Positions 25,151-32,691 of a DNA stretch of 64,000 nt are shown here, piece by piece; the first letter of the stretch is position 1, and every line of letters begins with the position of its first letter. Below the pieces are notes generated by a model. That model saw only the letters and a program-made list of their open reading frames with translations, ran no database searches and had not been told where the DNA came from. Source of the DNA: Zafaria ginkgonis (GTDB lineage Bacteria > Actinomycetota > Actinomycetes > Actinomycetales > Micrococcaceae); NCBI RefSeq assembly GCF_039540195.1, contig NZ_BAABEO010000015.1, forward strand, positions 1 to 64,000, given 5' to 3'. A program made the translations under genes and the position numbers.

Positions 25151-25444
25151 GTGATCCGCGAAATGGCCGGCGAGGCCGCCGCCACGGTGCCCGTACGGCC
25201 GGGCGGAACTCCTGGCGTGGAACCCGGCAGCGGATGGTCCAAAGTCGTCGATATCTCGGCACTCACCAAGGGAGACCGGATCGAGGTCCGCCGCGGAGGG
25301 CTCGTACTCTTCGGCGGCCTCGTCGACGAGGCCGCTCCCGAGTTGGGCATCGTCTGGCTCCGGGAACACACGCTCAATGAACGAAGGATCCTGGATCCAG
25401 CGGGCGTCAGCATCTGGCGGAACCTGCGGGCCGACGGCTCCTAG
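25151..25444 (+). CDS. Small conserved protein of unknown function
   Basis: This frame of up to 97 residues contains a compact core (GDRIEVRRGGLVLFGGLVDEAAP and GIVWLREH) that looks like a small beta-barrel. The ribosome site is weak, and an internal ATG at 25163 is an alternative start. I recall similar short proteins in Arthrobacter but cannot name a function. It lies between the island and the dehydrogenase operon. Confidence 0.5.
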   Translation: MIREMAGEAAATVPVRPGGTPGVEPGSGWSKVVDISALTKGDRIEVRRGGLVLFGGLVDEAAPELGIVWLREHTLNERRILDPAGVSIWRNLRADGS

Positions 25445-25630
25445 ACACTCCCCCGGCGCGGGGCCCGCACCGGCCGGCTGCCATGCCCTGCGTGGCAGCC
25501 GGCCTCTTTGCGCCTCCAGCCGTCAAGGGATTCACCCCCGCGCCCCGGTGAAGTGGCACGCGCTTGCCCTGGCGCCCCCGGATCGGCCTGGAACCGAATT
25601 CGGACCAAGCGCCGCTGCCGCGCGGTCCCG

Positions 25631-25683
25631 GCGCACGACGACGGCCCGCACTCCCCCGAGGGGTGCGGGCCGTCGTCGTGCGC
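25631..25683. terminator. Terminator hairpin after the E2 gene, related to the purB terminator
   Basis: A 21-base perfect inverted repeat (25631-25651 with 25663-25683) has an 11-base loop and ends two bases before the E2 stop codon on the other side. Its inner arm (ACGACGGCCCGCAC) closely resembles the hairpin at 4028-4071. It serves the leftward dehydrogenase operon and perhaps also the small rightward gene. Confidence 0.85.
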
Positions 25684-25685
25684 GG

Positions 25686-27227
25686 CTAGAGGTCGGCAAG
25701 AACCGTGGCCGGGCTCTGGATCGCGTCCGCCACGTACCGCAGGAACCCGGCGGCGGTGCCGCCGTCGCAGACGCGGTGGTCGAACGTGAGGGTCAGTTCG
25801 GTGACCTTGCGCACCGCCAGCTGCCCGTCGACCACCCACGGGCGGTCGATAATCCGGCCGACGCCGAGGATGGCGGCCTCCGGGTAGTTGATGATCGCCG
25901 CCGATCCGTCCACCCCGAAGACCCCGTAGTTGTTCAGCGTGAACGTGCTTCCGGACAGGTCCTTCGGCGTTCCCGCGCCGTCGCGGGCGACGGCGGTGAG
26001 CCGCCCGATCTCGGCGTCCAGCCCGCGGGCGCTGAGCCGGTGGGCTCCGCGGACGCACGGGACCACCAGGCCGCGGGGCGTCTGCGCGGCGAAGCCGAGG
26101 TTCACGCCGTCGAAGGAGACGATCTCCTGGCTGCCGTCGGCGGCCGTCTCGATCCGGGTGTTCAGCTCCGGGTACCGGGCCAGGCCTGCGAGCGCGAACC
26201 GGGCGATGAAGGCCAGCAGGCCCGGGGTGTTCGCGGGGTCGGCCGCCTTCATCCCGGCGCGCAGCTCCAGCAGCGCGGTGGCGTCGACATCGACCCAGAC
26301 GGTGGCCTCGGGGATCTCCGCGCGGGAGCGGGTCATGGCCTGGGCGATGGTCTTGCGCACGCCCTTGACCGGGGTTCGGGCCTCGATCGGCAGGCCCGTG
26401 GCCGCGTCGGTCTCGGCACCGCCGGCGGTCCCGACGACGATCTCCGCGCTGCCGGCCGCGCCGGAAGCAGCCGGGAGGACTTCCGCCGGCCGGGACTCCG
26501 CCGCTGCCGTGCCGGCGATCGCGGCCTCGACGTCCGCCCGCAGCACCAGACCCTCGGGTCCGCTGCCCCGCAGCGCGGAGACGTCCACCGCGTGGTCGCG
26601 GGCGAGCTTGCGCACGATCGGGGAGACCACCAGCGGGGCGGCACCGCCCTGTTCGATATGTTCCCGTTCCAGGGTGGCCACGCCGCCCTGGGCGGGAGCT
26701 GCGGAAACCGCGCGGGCTGTGCCTCCGCTTCCGGCGCTTCCGCTTCCCGGGCCCTTCCCCGCAACGCTGCGGGTCCGCGGGCGCCGGGTCCGTCCGCCGG
26801 CGTGGCCGCCGGAGGTGCCGTAGCCGATCAGCACGTTGCCGGAGCCTTCGGATTCGACGGCGGCGGCCTCCGGGCGGGCCCCGGCCCGTTCCTCCTCCGC
26901 GTACGTCTGTCCGCCGGCGGGGACTTCCGACGGCGCGGCCGCGCCGCCGCCGTCGGTCCCTCCAGCGCCAGCTCCCTCGGACTCGGCCCCTTCAGACACC
27001 GAGATCAGCGGCTTGCCGACATCGAGCGTCTCCCCCGCGGCCCCGTGCAACTGGTGCACCACCCCGGCGTACGGGCTGGGGACCTCCACCACCGACTTGG
27101 CGGTTTCCACCTCGGCGATCGGCTGGTCCACGGCCACCGGGTCGCCGACCTTGACCAGCCAGGTCACCAGCTCGGCCTCGGTCAGGCCCTCCCCCAGGTC
27201 GGGGAGCAAAAACGTCTTCACGGCCAC
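25686..27227 (-). CDS. Branched-chain 2-oxoacid dehydrogenase E2, dihydrolipoyl acyltransferase
   Basis: The protein of about 513 residues has one N-terminal lipoyl domain (lipoyl-Lys in VETAKSVVEVPSP), an Ala/Gly/Ser-rich linker, a peripheral-subunit binding domain (SPIVRKLARDHAVDVSALRGSGPEG) and the C-terminal catalytic domain with the active-site FDHRVCDGG. It moves the acyl group from lipoamide to CoA. GTG 27227 is chosen because GGAGG lies 8 bases ahead. It is the last gene of the E1-alpha/E1-beta/E2 operon; the E3 gene is not here. Branched-chain rather than pyruvate specificity is inferred from the E1 subunits and the Lrp-type regulator. Confidence 0.92.
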   Translation of the reverse strand: MAVKTFLLPDLGEGLTEAELVTWLVKVGDPVAVDQPIAEVETAKSVVEVPSPYAGVVHQLHGAAGETLDVGKPLISVSEGAESEGAGAGGTDGGGAAAPSEVPAGGQTYAEEERAGARPEAAAVESEGSGNVLIGYGTSGGHAGGRTRRPRTRSVAGKGPGSGSAGSGGTARAVSAAPAQGGVATLEREHIEQGGAAPLVVSPIVRKLARDHAVDVSALRGSGPEGLVLRADVEAAIAGTAAAESRPAEVLPAASGAAGSAEIVVGTAGGAETDAATGLPIEARTPVKGVRKTIAQAMTRSRAEIPEATVWVDVDATALLELRAGMKAADPANTPGLLAFIARFALAGLARYPELNTRIETAADGSQEIVSFDGVNLGFAAQTPRGLVVPCVRGAHRLSARGLDAEIGRLTAVARDGAGTPKDLSGSTFTLNNYGVFGVDGSAAIINYPEAAILGVGRIIDRPWVVDGQLAVRKVTELTLTFDHRVCDGGTAAGFLRYVADAIQSPATVLADL

Positions 27228-27229
27228 GG

Positions 27230-28348
27230 TTAGTCCTCCCACTGCAGGTCGTCGACGGCGTCGAGGATGCGGTCGACGCTCGGCAGGAAATAGTGCTCAA
27301 GCTTGGGGGCCGGGAACGGCACGTCGAAGCCGGTCACCCGCAGCACGGGCGCGGCCAGCGAGTGGAAGCAGCGCTCCTGGACCCGGGCGACGATCTCCGA
27401 GGCCACGGACGCGAAGCCCGGAGTCTCGGCAACCACCACGGCGCGCCCGGTCTTGCGGACCGAGGCGCAGACCGTCTCGTCGTCGAACGGCACGATCGTG
27501 CGCACGTCCACGACCTCGAGCGAGCGGCCCTCTGCCGCGGCGGCCTCGGCCGCCGCCAGCGCGACGGGCACGGAGGGCCCGTAGGCGATCAGCGTGGCGT
27601 CGGTGCCGGGCCGCGCAACCAGTGCGCGGCCCTCGGTGCGGGAGGTCCCGGCCTCGTACTCGGCGCGCAGCGCCTCCAGGTCCACCTTCTCCTTGGAGAA
27701 GTAGAGCTTCTTGGGCTCCATGAACATGACCGGGTCGTCCGAGTCGATGGCCTCGCGCAGCATCCGGTAGCCGTCGGCGACCGTGGCCGGGACAAAGACC
27801 TTCAGTCCCGGGGTGTGGGCGTAGTAGGACTCGGAGGAGTCGCAGTGGTGCTCCACGCCGCCGATGCCGCCCGCGTACGGGACGCGGATGACCATCGGCA
27901 TCTTCAGCTTGCCGCGGCTGCGGTTATGCATCTTGGCCACGTGGGAGGCGATCTGCTCGAACGCCGGGTAGGCGAACGCGTCGAACTGCATCTCGATCAC
28001 CGGGCGCATCCCGTTCATGGCCATGCCGACCGCCATGCCGACGATCCCGGATTCGGCCAGCGGGGTGTCGAAGCAGCGGTTCCGCCCGAACCGCGCGGTC
28101 AGCCCGTCGGTGATGCGGAAGACCCCGCCGAGGGTGCCGATGTCCTCGCCGAACAGGACGACGGCGGGGTCCGCTTCCAGCGCGTCGGCCAGGGCGGTGT
28201 TCAGCGCCTTTGCGAACGTCACCGGGCCCAGGTCCGGCTTGGCGGCGGGGATGCCGGCATTGCCCGCACGGCTGGAGGCCTGGCGGGCGGCGGCCGCGGC
28301 CACGGGGACGTCGGCGGTGGTCGCAGGGGTGGTGGCGGTCTGGCTCAC
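27230..28348 (-). CDS. Branched-chain 2-oxoacid dehydrogenase E1 component, beta subunit
   Basis: The 372-residue transketolase-like subunit has FGEDIG near the thiamine site, FDTPLAESGIVGMAVGMA and a C-terminal region with VVDVRTIVPFDDETV. An N-terminal Ala/Thr-rich extension of about 40 residues precedes the conserved core. It forms the alpha2beta2 E1 with the subunit encoded just upstream. Its start overlaps the alpha stop (ATGA, 28345-28348). Confidence 0.93.
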   Translation of the reverse strand: MSQTATTPATTADVPVAAAAARQASSRAGNAGIPAAKPDLGPVTFAKALNTALADALEADPAVVLFGEDIGTLGGVFRITDGLTARFGRNRCFDTPLAESGIVGMAVGMAMNGMRPVIEMQFDAFAYPAFEQIASHVAKMHNRSRGKLKMPMVIRVPYAGGIGGVEHHCDSSESYYAHTPGLKVFVPATVADGYRMLREAIDSDDPVMFMEPKKLYFSKEKVDLEALRAEYEAGTSRTEGRALVARPGTDATLIAYGPSVPVALAAAEAAAAEGRSLEVVDVRTIVPFDDETVCASVRKTGRAVVVAETPGFASVASEIVARVQERCFHSLAAPVLRVTGFDVPFPAPKLEHYFLPSVDRILDAVDDLQWED

Positions 28349-29544
28349 TTGGTGTCCTCCTCACGGGAGAGTTCGTCGGCAAGCCGGGCGGACTGCTCCA
28401 CCAGCTGCGGCGTGGGGGTGGTGTAGACGTAGCGGAACAGGTCCTGCGGGTCGATCTTGGCCTCGGCGTTCATGCCGTCGCGCAGGGTGGTGGCGGTGGC
28501 CTCGGCGGCGGCGGCGATGCGCTCCTCCCCCGCGTCGTCCAGCAGCCCGCCGTCGCGCAGGTAGGTGCGCATGCGGGCCACCGGGTCCTTGGCCAGCCAC
28601 GCCTGGACCTCGGCGTCCTCGCGATAGCGGGTGGCGTCGTCGGCGTTGGTGTGGGCCTGGATCCGGTAGGTGTGGGCCTCGACCAGCAGCGGGCCGGACC
28701 CGTTGCGGGCCAGCTCCACGCCCCGGTCCAGGACCGCCAGCAGCGCCACCAGGTCGTTGCCGTCGACGCGCTCGCCGGCCATGCCGTAGCCCACGGCCTT
28801 GTGGGCCAGCGACGGGGCGGCGGACTGGGCCGAGAGCGGGACGGAGATGGCGTACCCGTTGTTCTGCACGAAGAACACCACGGGCAGCTGGAACACGGCG
28901 GCGAAGTTCAGGGCCTCGTGGAAGTCGCCCTCGCTGGTGGCGCCGTCGCCGCACATGGCCAGAACCACGGTGTCCTCGCCGCGCAGCTTGGCGGCGTGGG
29001 CAACGCCCACGGCGTGCAGCAGCTGGGTGGTCAGCGGGGTGCACTGGATGCCGACCTTGTGCTTGAGGGAGTCGTAGCCACCGTGCCAGTCGCCGCGGAA
29101 GATGGTCATGGCCTCCACCGGGTCCACGCCCTTGGTCATCACGGCCACCGAGTCGCGGTAGGTGGGGAAGAGCCAGTCGCCCTCGCGCAGGCACAGCGCG
29201 GCGGCGACCTGGCAGGCCTCCTGGCCGTGGCTGGACGGGTAGACGGCCATGCGGCCCTGCCGCACCAGGGCGGAGTTCTGGTCGTTGACGCGGCGGCCGA
29301 TCACCAGGCGCTCGTAGGCGGCCAGCAGCTCGGGGCCCTCCGGCAGCGGGTACTCGTGGCCCGGAGCGGTGCCCTGCTCGGCGGCCGGCCGGAGACGCCC
29401 CTGCTCGTCGATGATCTGGATCTGCCCGCGGGTGGGGAGCATGTAGTCCTCGGGGGTGATCCCGAAGGCCCGGGCTGCGGCGTCCGGCCGCGCGGACGGC
29501 GTGCCCGGACGCACGGCCCCGGCACTCGATGCGGCTTGGGTCAT
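28345..29544 (-). CDS. Branched-chain 2-oxoacid dehydrogenase E1 component, alpha subunit
   Basis: The 399-residue subunit carries the thiamine diphosphate motif GDGATSEGDFHEALNFAAVFQLP...NN and the PSSHGQEACQVAAALCL region. It decarboxylates 2-oxoacids from Val, Leu and Ile and transfers the acyl group to E2. GGGAGG precedes ATG 29544. It is divergent from the Lrp-type regulator, the arrangement seen with BkdR-controlled operons. Confidence 0.93.
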   Translation of the reverse strand: MTQAASSAGAVRPGTPSARPDAAARAFGITPEDYMLPTRGQIQIIDEQGRLRPAAEQGTAPGHEYPLPEGPELLAAYERLVIGRRVNDQNSALVRQGRMAVYPSSHGQEACQVAAALCLREGDWLFPTYRDSVAVMTKGVDPVEAMTIFRGDWHGGYDSLKHKVGIQCTPLTTQLLHAVGVAHAAKLRGEDTVVLAMCGDGATSEGDFHEALNFAAVFQLPVVFFVQNNGYAISVPLSAQSAAPSLAHKAVGYGMAGERVDGNDLVALLAVLDRGVELARNGSGPLLVEAHTYRIQAHTNADDATRYREDAEVQAWLAKDPVARMRTYLRDGGLLDDAGEERIAAAAEATATTLRDGMNAEAKIDPQDLFRYVYTTPTPQLVEQSARLADELSREEDTK

Positions 29545-29724
29545 GGGGTGCCTCCCTGTCGATGGATGGGCCGCCTGCGGTGTGGCGCACACCACTGCGG
29601 ACGACGTGTCGAACTCCAGTATGGGAAGGAGAACGGATCGTATCCAGACGCAACGCAAAACGTGGAAGATTGGTCACTATCGGGTTATTTTGGTGGACAA
29701 AACCCCAAAACGGAGGGCCCGGAA
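29545..29724. promoter_or_regulatory. Divergent promoter region of the dehydrogenase operon and its Lrp-type regulator
   Basis: This 180-base region turns AT-rich at 29655-29712, including GGGTTATTTTGGTGG followed by CAAAACCCCAAAAC, a setting where an Lrp-type protein could bind. I see no single clear palindrome. GGAGGG at 29712-29717 is the ribosome site of the regulator gene. Confidence 0.4.
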
Positions 29725-30216
29725 GTGCCACCCGTCACGTCCCACCGAAAGACCCCCATGGAACCGGCACGCACCCCCCTGGACGAGATCGACCGCCGCA
29801 TCATCGCCGAACTGACGCGGGACGCCCGCCAGTCCATCACCCAACTGGCGCAGCGGACCCACATCTCCCGGGCCCACGCCTACTCGCGCATCCGCCGGCT
29901 GGAGCAGGAGGGCGTCATCCTGCGCTATTCGGCCGTCGTCGACCCGGTGAAATCGGGCCTGAACGCCTCCGCCTACGTGACGCTGAAGCTGCGCCAGCAC
30001 TCGTGGAGGGAGCTGCGCGAACGGCTCGCGGCGATCCCGGAGGTCCAGCACATTGGCCTGGTCGGGGGAAACTTCGACGTCATCCTGCTGGTCCGGGCCC
30101 GCGACAACGTGGACCTGCGCCGGGTCATCTTCGACCACCTGCAGTCCATGCCCGGCGTCCTGGACACCCAGACGTTCCTGATCTTCGAGGACGTGGACAC
30201 GCGCCTGCCCGGGTAG
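29725..30216 (+). CDS. Lrp/AsnC-family regulator (BkdR-like)
   Basis: The 163-residue regulator has an N-terminal winged helix (LDEIDRRIIAELTRDARQS, then SRAHAYSRIRRLEQEGVI) and a C-terminal RAM domain (GGNFDVILLVRARDNVDLRRVI). GTG 29725 is preferred because GGAGGG lies 7 bases before it; ATG 29758 is the alternative. Divergence from the branched-chain dehydrogenase genes suggests it controls them in response to branched-chain amino or oxo acids. Confidence 0.9.
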   Translation: MPPVTSHRKTPMEPARTPLDEIDRRIIAELTRDARQSITQLAQRTHISRAHAYSRIRRLEQEGVILRYSAVVDPVKSGLNASAYVTLKLRQHSWRELRERLAAIPEVQHIGLVGGNFDVILLVRARDNVDLRRVIFDHLQSMPGVLDTQTFLIFEDVDTRLPG

Positions 30217-30278
30217 CCGCAGCGCTGTTGGATTACAGCGTAGTTGGGTTACGGCGCAGTCAGATACCGCGCCGGTGG

Positions 30279-31031
30279 CTACTGCCGGCGCCGCCCGCGG
30301 CGCACGCCCACCACCGCCGCGGCTCCGAAGACCAGCGCCCAGGCCACGAAGTTGGCCACCAGGACCCACAGCTCGTCGCTCCCGGCCCCGCTGGCCAGGG
30401 TGCCCTCCAGCTGCGGCCAGCGCACCAGCCCGACGTACCCGTACATCGGGGTAAAGCGGGCGAAGTCCAGCATGCCGCCGCTGAGCGGGGTGAACACGTT
30501 GCCCACGAAGGACATCAGCACCAGCACGCCGGTGGCCACGCCCAGCGCGGATTCGCTCTTGCCCAGCGTCGCCACGGCGAAGCCGAACAGGCCGAACATG
30601 GCGGCCCCGGCCAGGGTGATCAGGAAGGTCTGCGCCCAGATCAGCGGGTCGTCGGCGGTGGCGCCGGTGAGCGCGCCCAGCAGGTGGACCGCCAGCACGG
30701 CCACCGAGGTGATGGCCAGCGCAACGGCCACCTTCCCGGCCACCAGCGCCGCCGGGCGGGCGGGGGTGAGCGCCACCTGGCGCCCCCACCCCTGCATCTG
30801 TTCGACGGCGGCGCTGCCGGTCACGCTGGTCGCGGCCAGCGCGGCGCCGTAGGCGGCCATCGAGGCCATGACGTAGAAGCGGACGTTGCCGGACCCGGCG
30901 GCGTCCTCCCCGCCGCCGAGGGAGACGCCGAACACCAGATACATGACCGCGGGCATGAGGACCACGAACATCAGGTTGCCGGTGTCGCGCAGCTGGCGGA
31001 CAAGGTCGATGCGCAGGTAGGTCGCGTTCAT
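30279..31031 (-). CDS. ABC-2 type exporter permease
   Basis: This 250-residue protein has about six hydrophobic segments and the ABC-2 layout (MPAVMYLVFGVSL near the N terminus, MYGYVGLVRW near the C terminus). It pairs with the ATPase directly upstream through an ATGA overlap at 31028-31031. DrrAB-like drug or lipid export is the usual role; no substrate clue is nearby. Confidence 0.88.
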   Translation of the reverse strand: MNATYLRIDLVRQLRDTGNLMFVVLMPAVMYLVFGVSLGGGEDAAGSGNVRFYVMASMAAYGAALAATSVTGSAAVEQMQGWGRQVALTPARPAALVAGKVAVALAITSVAVLAVHLLGALTGATADDPLIWAQTFLITLAGAAMFGLFGFAVATLGKSESALGVATGVLVLMSFVGNVFTPLSGGMLDFARFTPMYGYVGLVRWPQLEGTLASGAGSDELWVLVANFVAWALVFGAAAVVGVRRGRRRQ

Positions 31032-31972
31032 GAAGGGCTCCCGGCGGTGGTGAGGGCGACGAAGGCGGATTCGAGGCTGGGCGCGGAGATCTCCAGGTCG
31101 CTGGCCCCGAATTCGGTGAGCAGGGCGCGCGCCAGCGCGTCCGACTCGGTGGTGACCACCGCGGCGCGGTTGCCGTTCAGCCCCACTTGGCGGACGCCGT
31201 CGTACGCCTTCAGCCGTTCGACGGCGGCCCCTGGGTCCCCGGGCAGCGTGGCGGTGACGGTGCGGCCGGCGGCCATGGCGCGGATGCGGTCGGTGGGCCC
31301 GTCCGCGACCAGCTTTCCGGAGCCGATCAGCACCGTGCGCTGGGCGAAGCTCTCCGCCTCCTCGAGGTAGTGGGTCGCGAAGAGGACGGTGCGCCCGGAG
31401 TCGGCGTCCTGGCGCATGGTGTCCCAGAACTCGCGGCGGGCGTTGACATCCATGCCGGCGGTGGGCTCGTCCAGGATCAGCAGGGCGGGGTCCGGCAGCA
31501 GGGCGAGCGCGAACTTGAGCCGCTGCTGCTCCCCGCCGGAGCACTTGGAGACCCTGCGGGAGCCGATGCGGGCAGTGTCGGTGCGCTCCATGACCTCGTC
31601 GATCCGGTGCCTGGCCTTGATCCCTTGTTTGGCAGAGTGCAGGGAGGCGATCGCGGTCATGGTCTCCCTTACGGTCAGGTCCCGCAGCAGGCCGCCGGTC
31701 TGCATCACGGCGGACACCCGCCCGGCCTGCACGGCGCGGCGCGGACTGGTGCCGAGCACCGAGATGGTGCCCGCGTCCGGCACGGTCAGGCCCAGCACCA
31801 TGTCCAGGGTGGTGGTCTTGCCGGCGCCGTTGGGACCCAGGAACGCCACGATCTCCCCGGGGTACACGGCCAGGTCGATCCCGTCGACGGCGGCGACGGG
31901 TCCCGCGGCGCCCGGAAACGCCTTGCGGACCCCCTCAAGGAGCAGGGCCGGATCCTTGCTGGTGGTGGTCAT
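31028..31972 (-). CDS. ABC exporter ATP-binding protein, DrrA-like
   Basis: The 314-residue ATPase shows Walker A GPNGAGKTT, signature CSGGEQQR, Walker B LLILDEPT and H-loop ATHYLEEAE, followed by a C-terminal domain of about 80 residues typical of DrrA-type exporters. The start at 31972 follows AAGGATGG. It forms a two-gene leftward unit with the permease. Confidence 0.9.
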   Translation of the reverse strand: MTTTSKDPALLLEGVRKAFPGAAGPVAAVDGIDLAVYPGEIVAFLGPNGAGKTTTLDMVLGLTVPDAGTISVLGTSPRRAVQAGRVSAVMQTGGLLRDLTVRETMTAIASLHSAKQGIKARHRIDEVMERTDTARIGSRRVSKCSGGEQQRLKFALALLPDPALLILDEPTAGMDVNARREFWDTMRQDADSGRTVLFATHYLEEAESFAQRTVLIGSGKLVADGPTDRIRAMAAGRTVTATLPGDPGAAVERLKAYDGVRQVGLNGNRAAVVTTESDALARALLTEFGASDLEISAPSLESAFVALTTAGSPS

Positions 31973-32068
31973 GGGTCCATCCTTGCGGTCGGGGCCGGGA
32001 CGGGGAAGCCGCGCCGCGGCACGCTCCCCCACCGGCCACTCTTCCCGACCGGAGCCGCGTCGCGTGCG

Positions 32069-32083
32069 GCAACACGCTGTTGC
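32069..32083. promoter_or_regulatory. Small palindrome between the ABC exporter and the GNAT gene
   Basis: GCAACACGCTGTTGC is a perfect palindrome with 6-base arms in the 223-base divergent region. It could be an operator for either gene. No regulator gene is adjacent, so this is a weak call. Confidence 0.3.
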
Positions 32084-32195
32084 GACGCTGCTCACACGGC
32101 CGAAACGCCGGTGAAACCGCCGCCTCCTAGGGTTGTGGGTACCCCGACGGCGGGGCCAAGGCGCGGCACCGGATGCCGATGGATGAGGAGGCGGA

Positions 32196-32681
32196 ATGCA
32201 CACCCAATGGCTGACTTTCGCGGAGGTCGACTGGTCCAACCCGGTGGGGGCGGCCCTGCGCGAGGCGCAGCAGCGCGAACTGGCCGTCCTCTCCGGCGAT
32301 CCGCTGCACGAACCCGGCCCGCCGCCGACGGCCGCGGACATGCCGATCTTCCTGGTCGCCTACAAGCGCAGCTCGGGCGAGCCCCTCGGCTGCGGCGGCC
32401 TGCGCCGGCTGGACGGGCACACGGCCGAAATCAAGCGGGTCTACGTGGTCCCCTACGCCCGCGGCTCGGGGGTGTCCTTCGAGATCCTCGAGGCCCTCGA
32501 GGCCCGGGCCGTGCAGGAGGGCTACCTGGAACTGCGGGCGGAGGCCGGATCGTTCCAGCACAACGGCCGCCGGTTCTATGAACGCGGCGGATACTCGGTG
32601 ATCCCGGGCTTCGGCCCCTACGCCGGCAACGGGGACTCGCGCTGCTACGCCAAGGCGCTGCGGCGCACGGTGGCGGTGTAG
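32196..32681 (+). CDS. GNAT-family N-acetyltransferase
   Basis: The 161-residue protein has the GNAT acetyl-CoA fold, with IKRVYVVPYARGSGVSFEILEALE supplying strand 4, the pyrophosphate-binding loop and the following helix, then FYERGGYSVI near the end. The substrate is unknown. It stands alone and converges with the molybdoprotein gene, whose end is only 10 bases away. Confidence 0.85.
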   Translation: MHTQWLTFAEVDWSNPVGAALREAQQRELAVLSGDPLHEPGPPPTAADMPIFLVAYKRSSGEPLGCGGLRRLDGHTAEIKRVYVVPYARGSGVSFEILEALEARAVQEGYLELRAEAGSFQHNGRRFYERGGYSVIPGFGPYAGNGDSRCYAKALRRTVAV

Positions 32682-32691
32682 GGCACGCCCC

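Noticed and set aside
30223..30240. Hairpin CGCTGT...ACAGCG after the Lrp-type gene
   Set aside because: The 6-bp stem is too weak to call a terminator with confidence.
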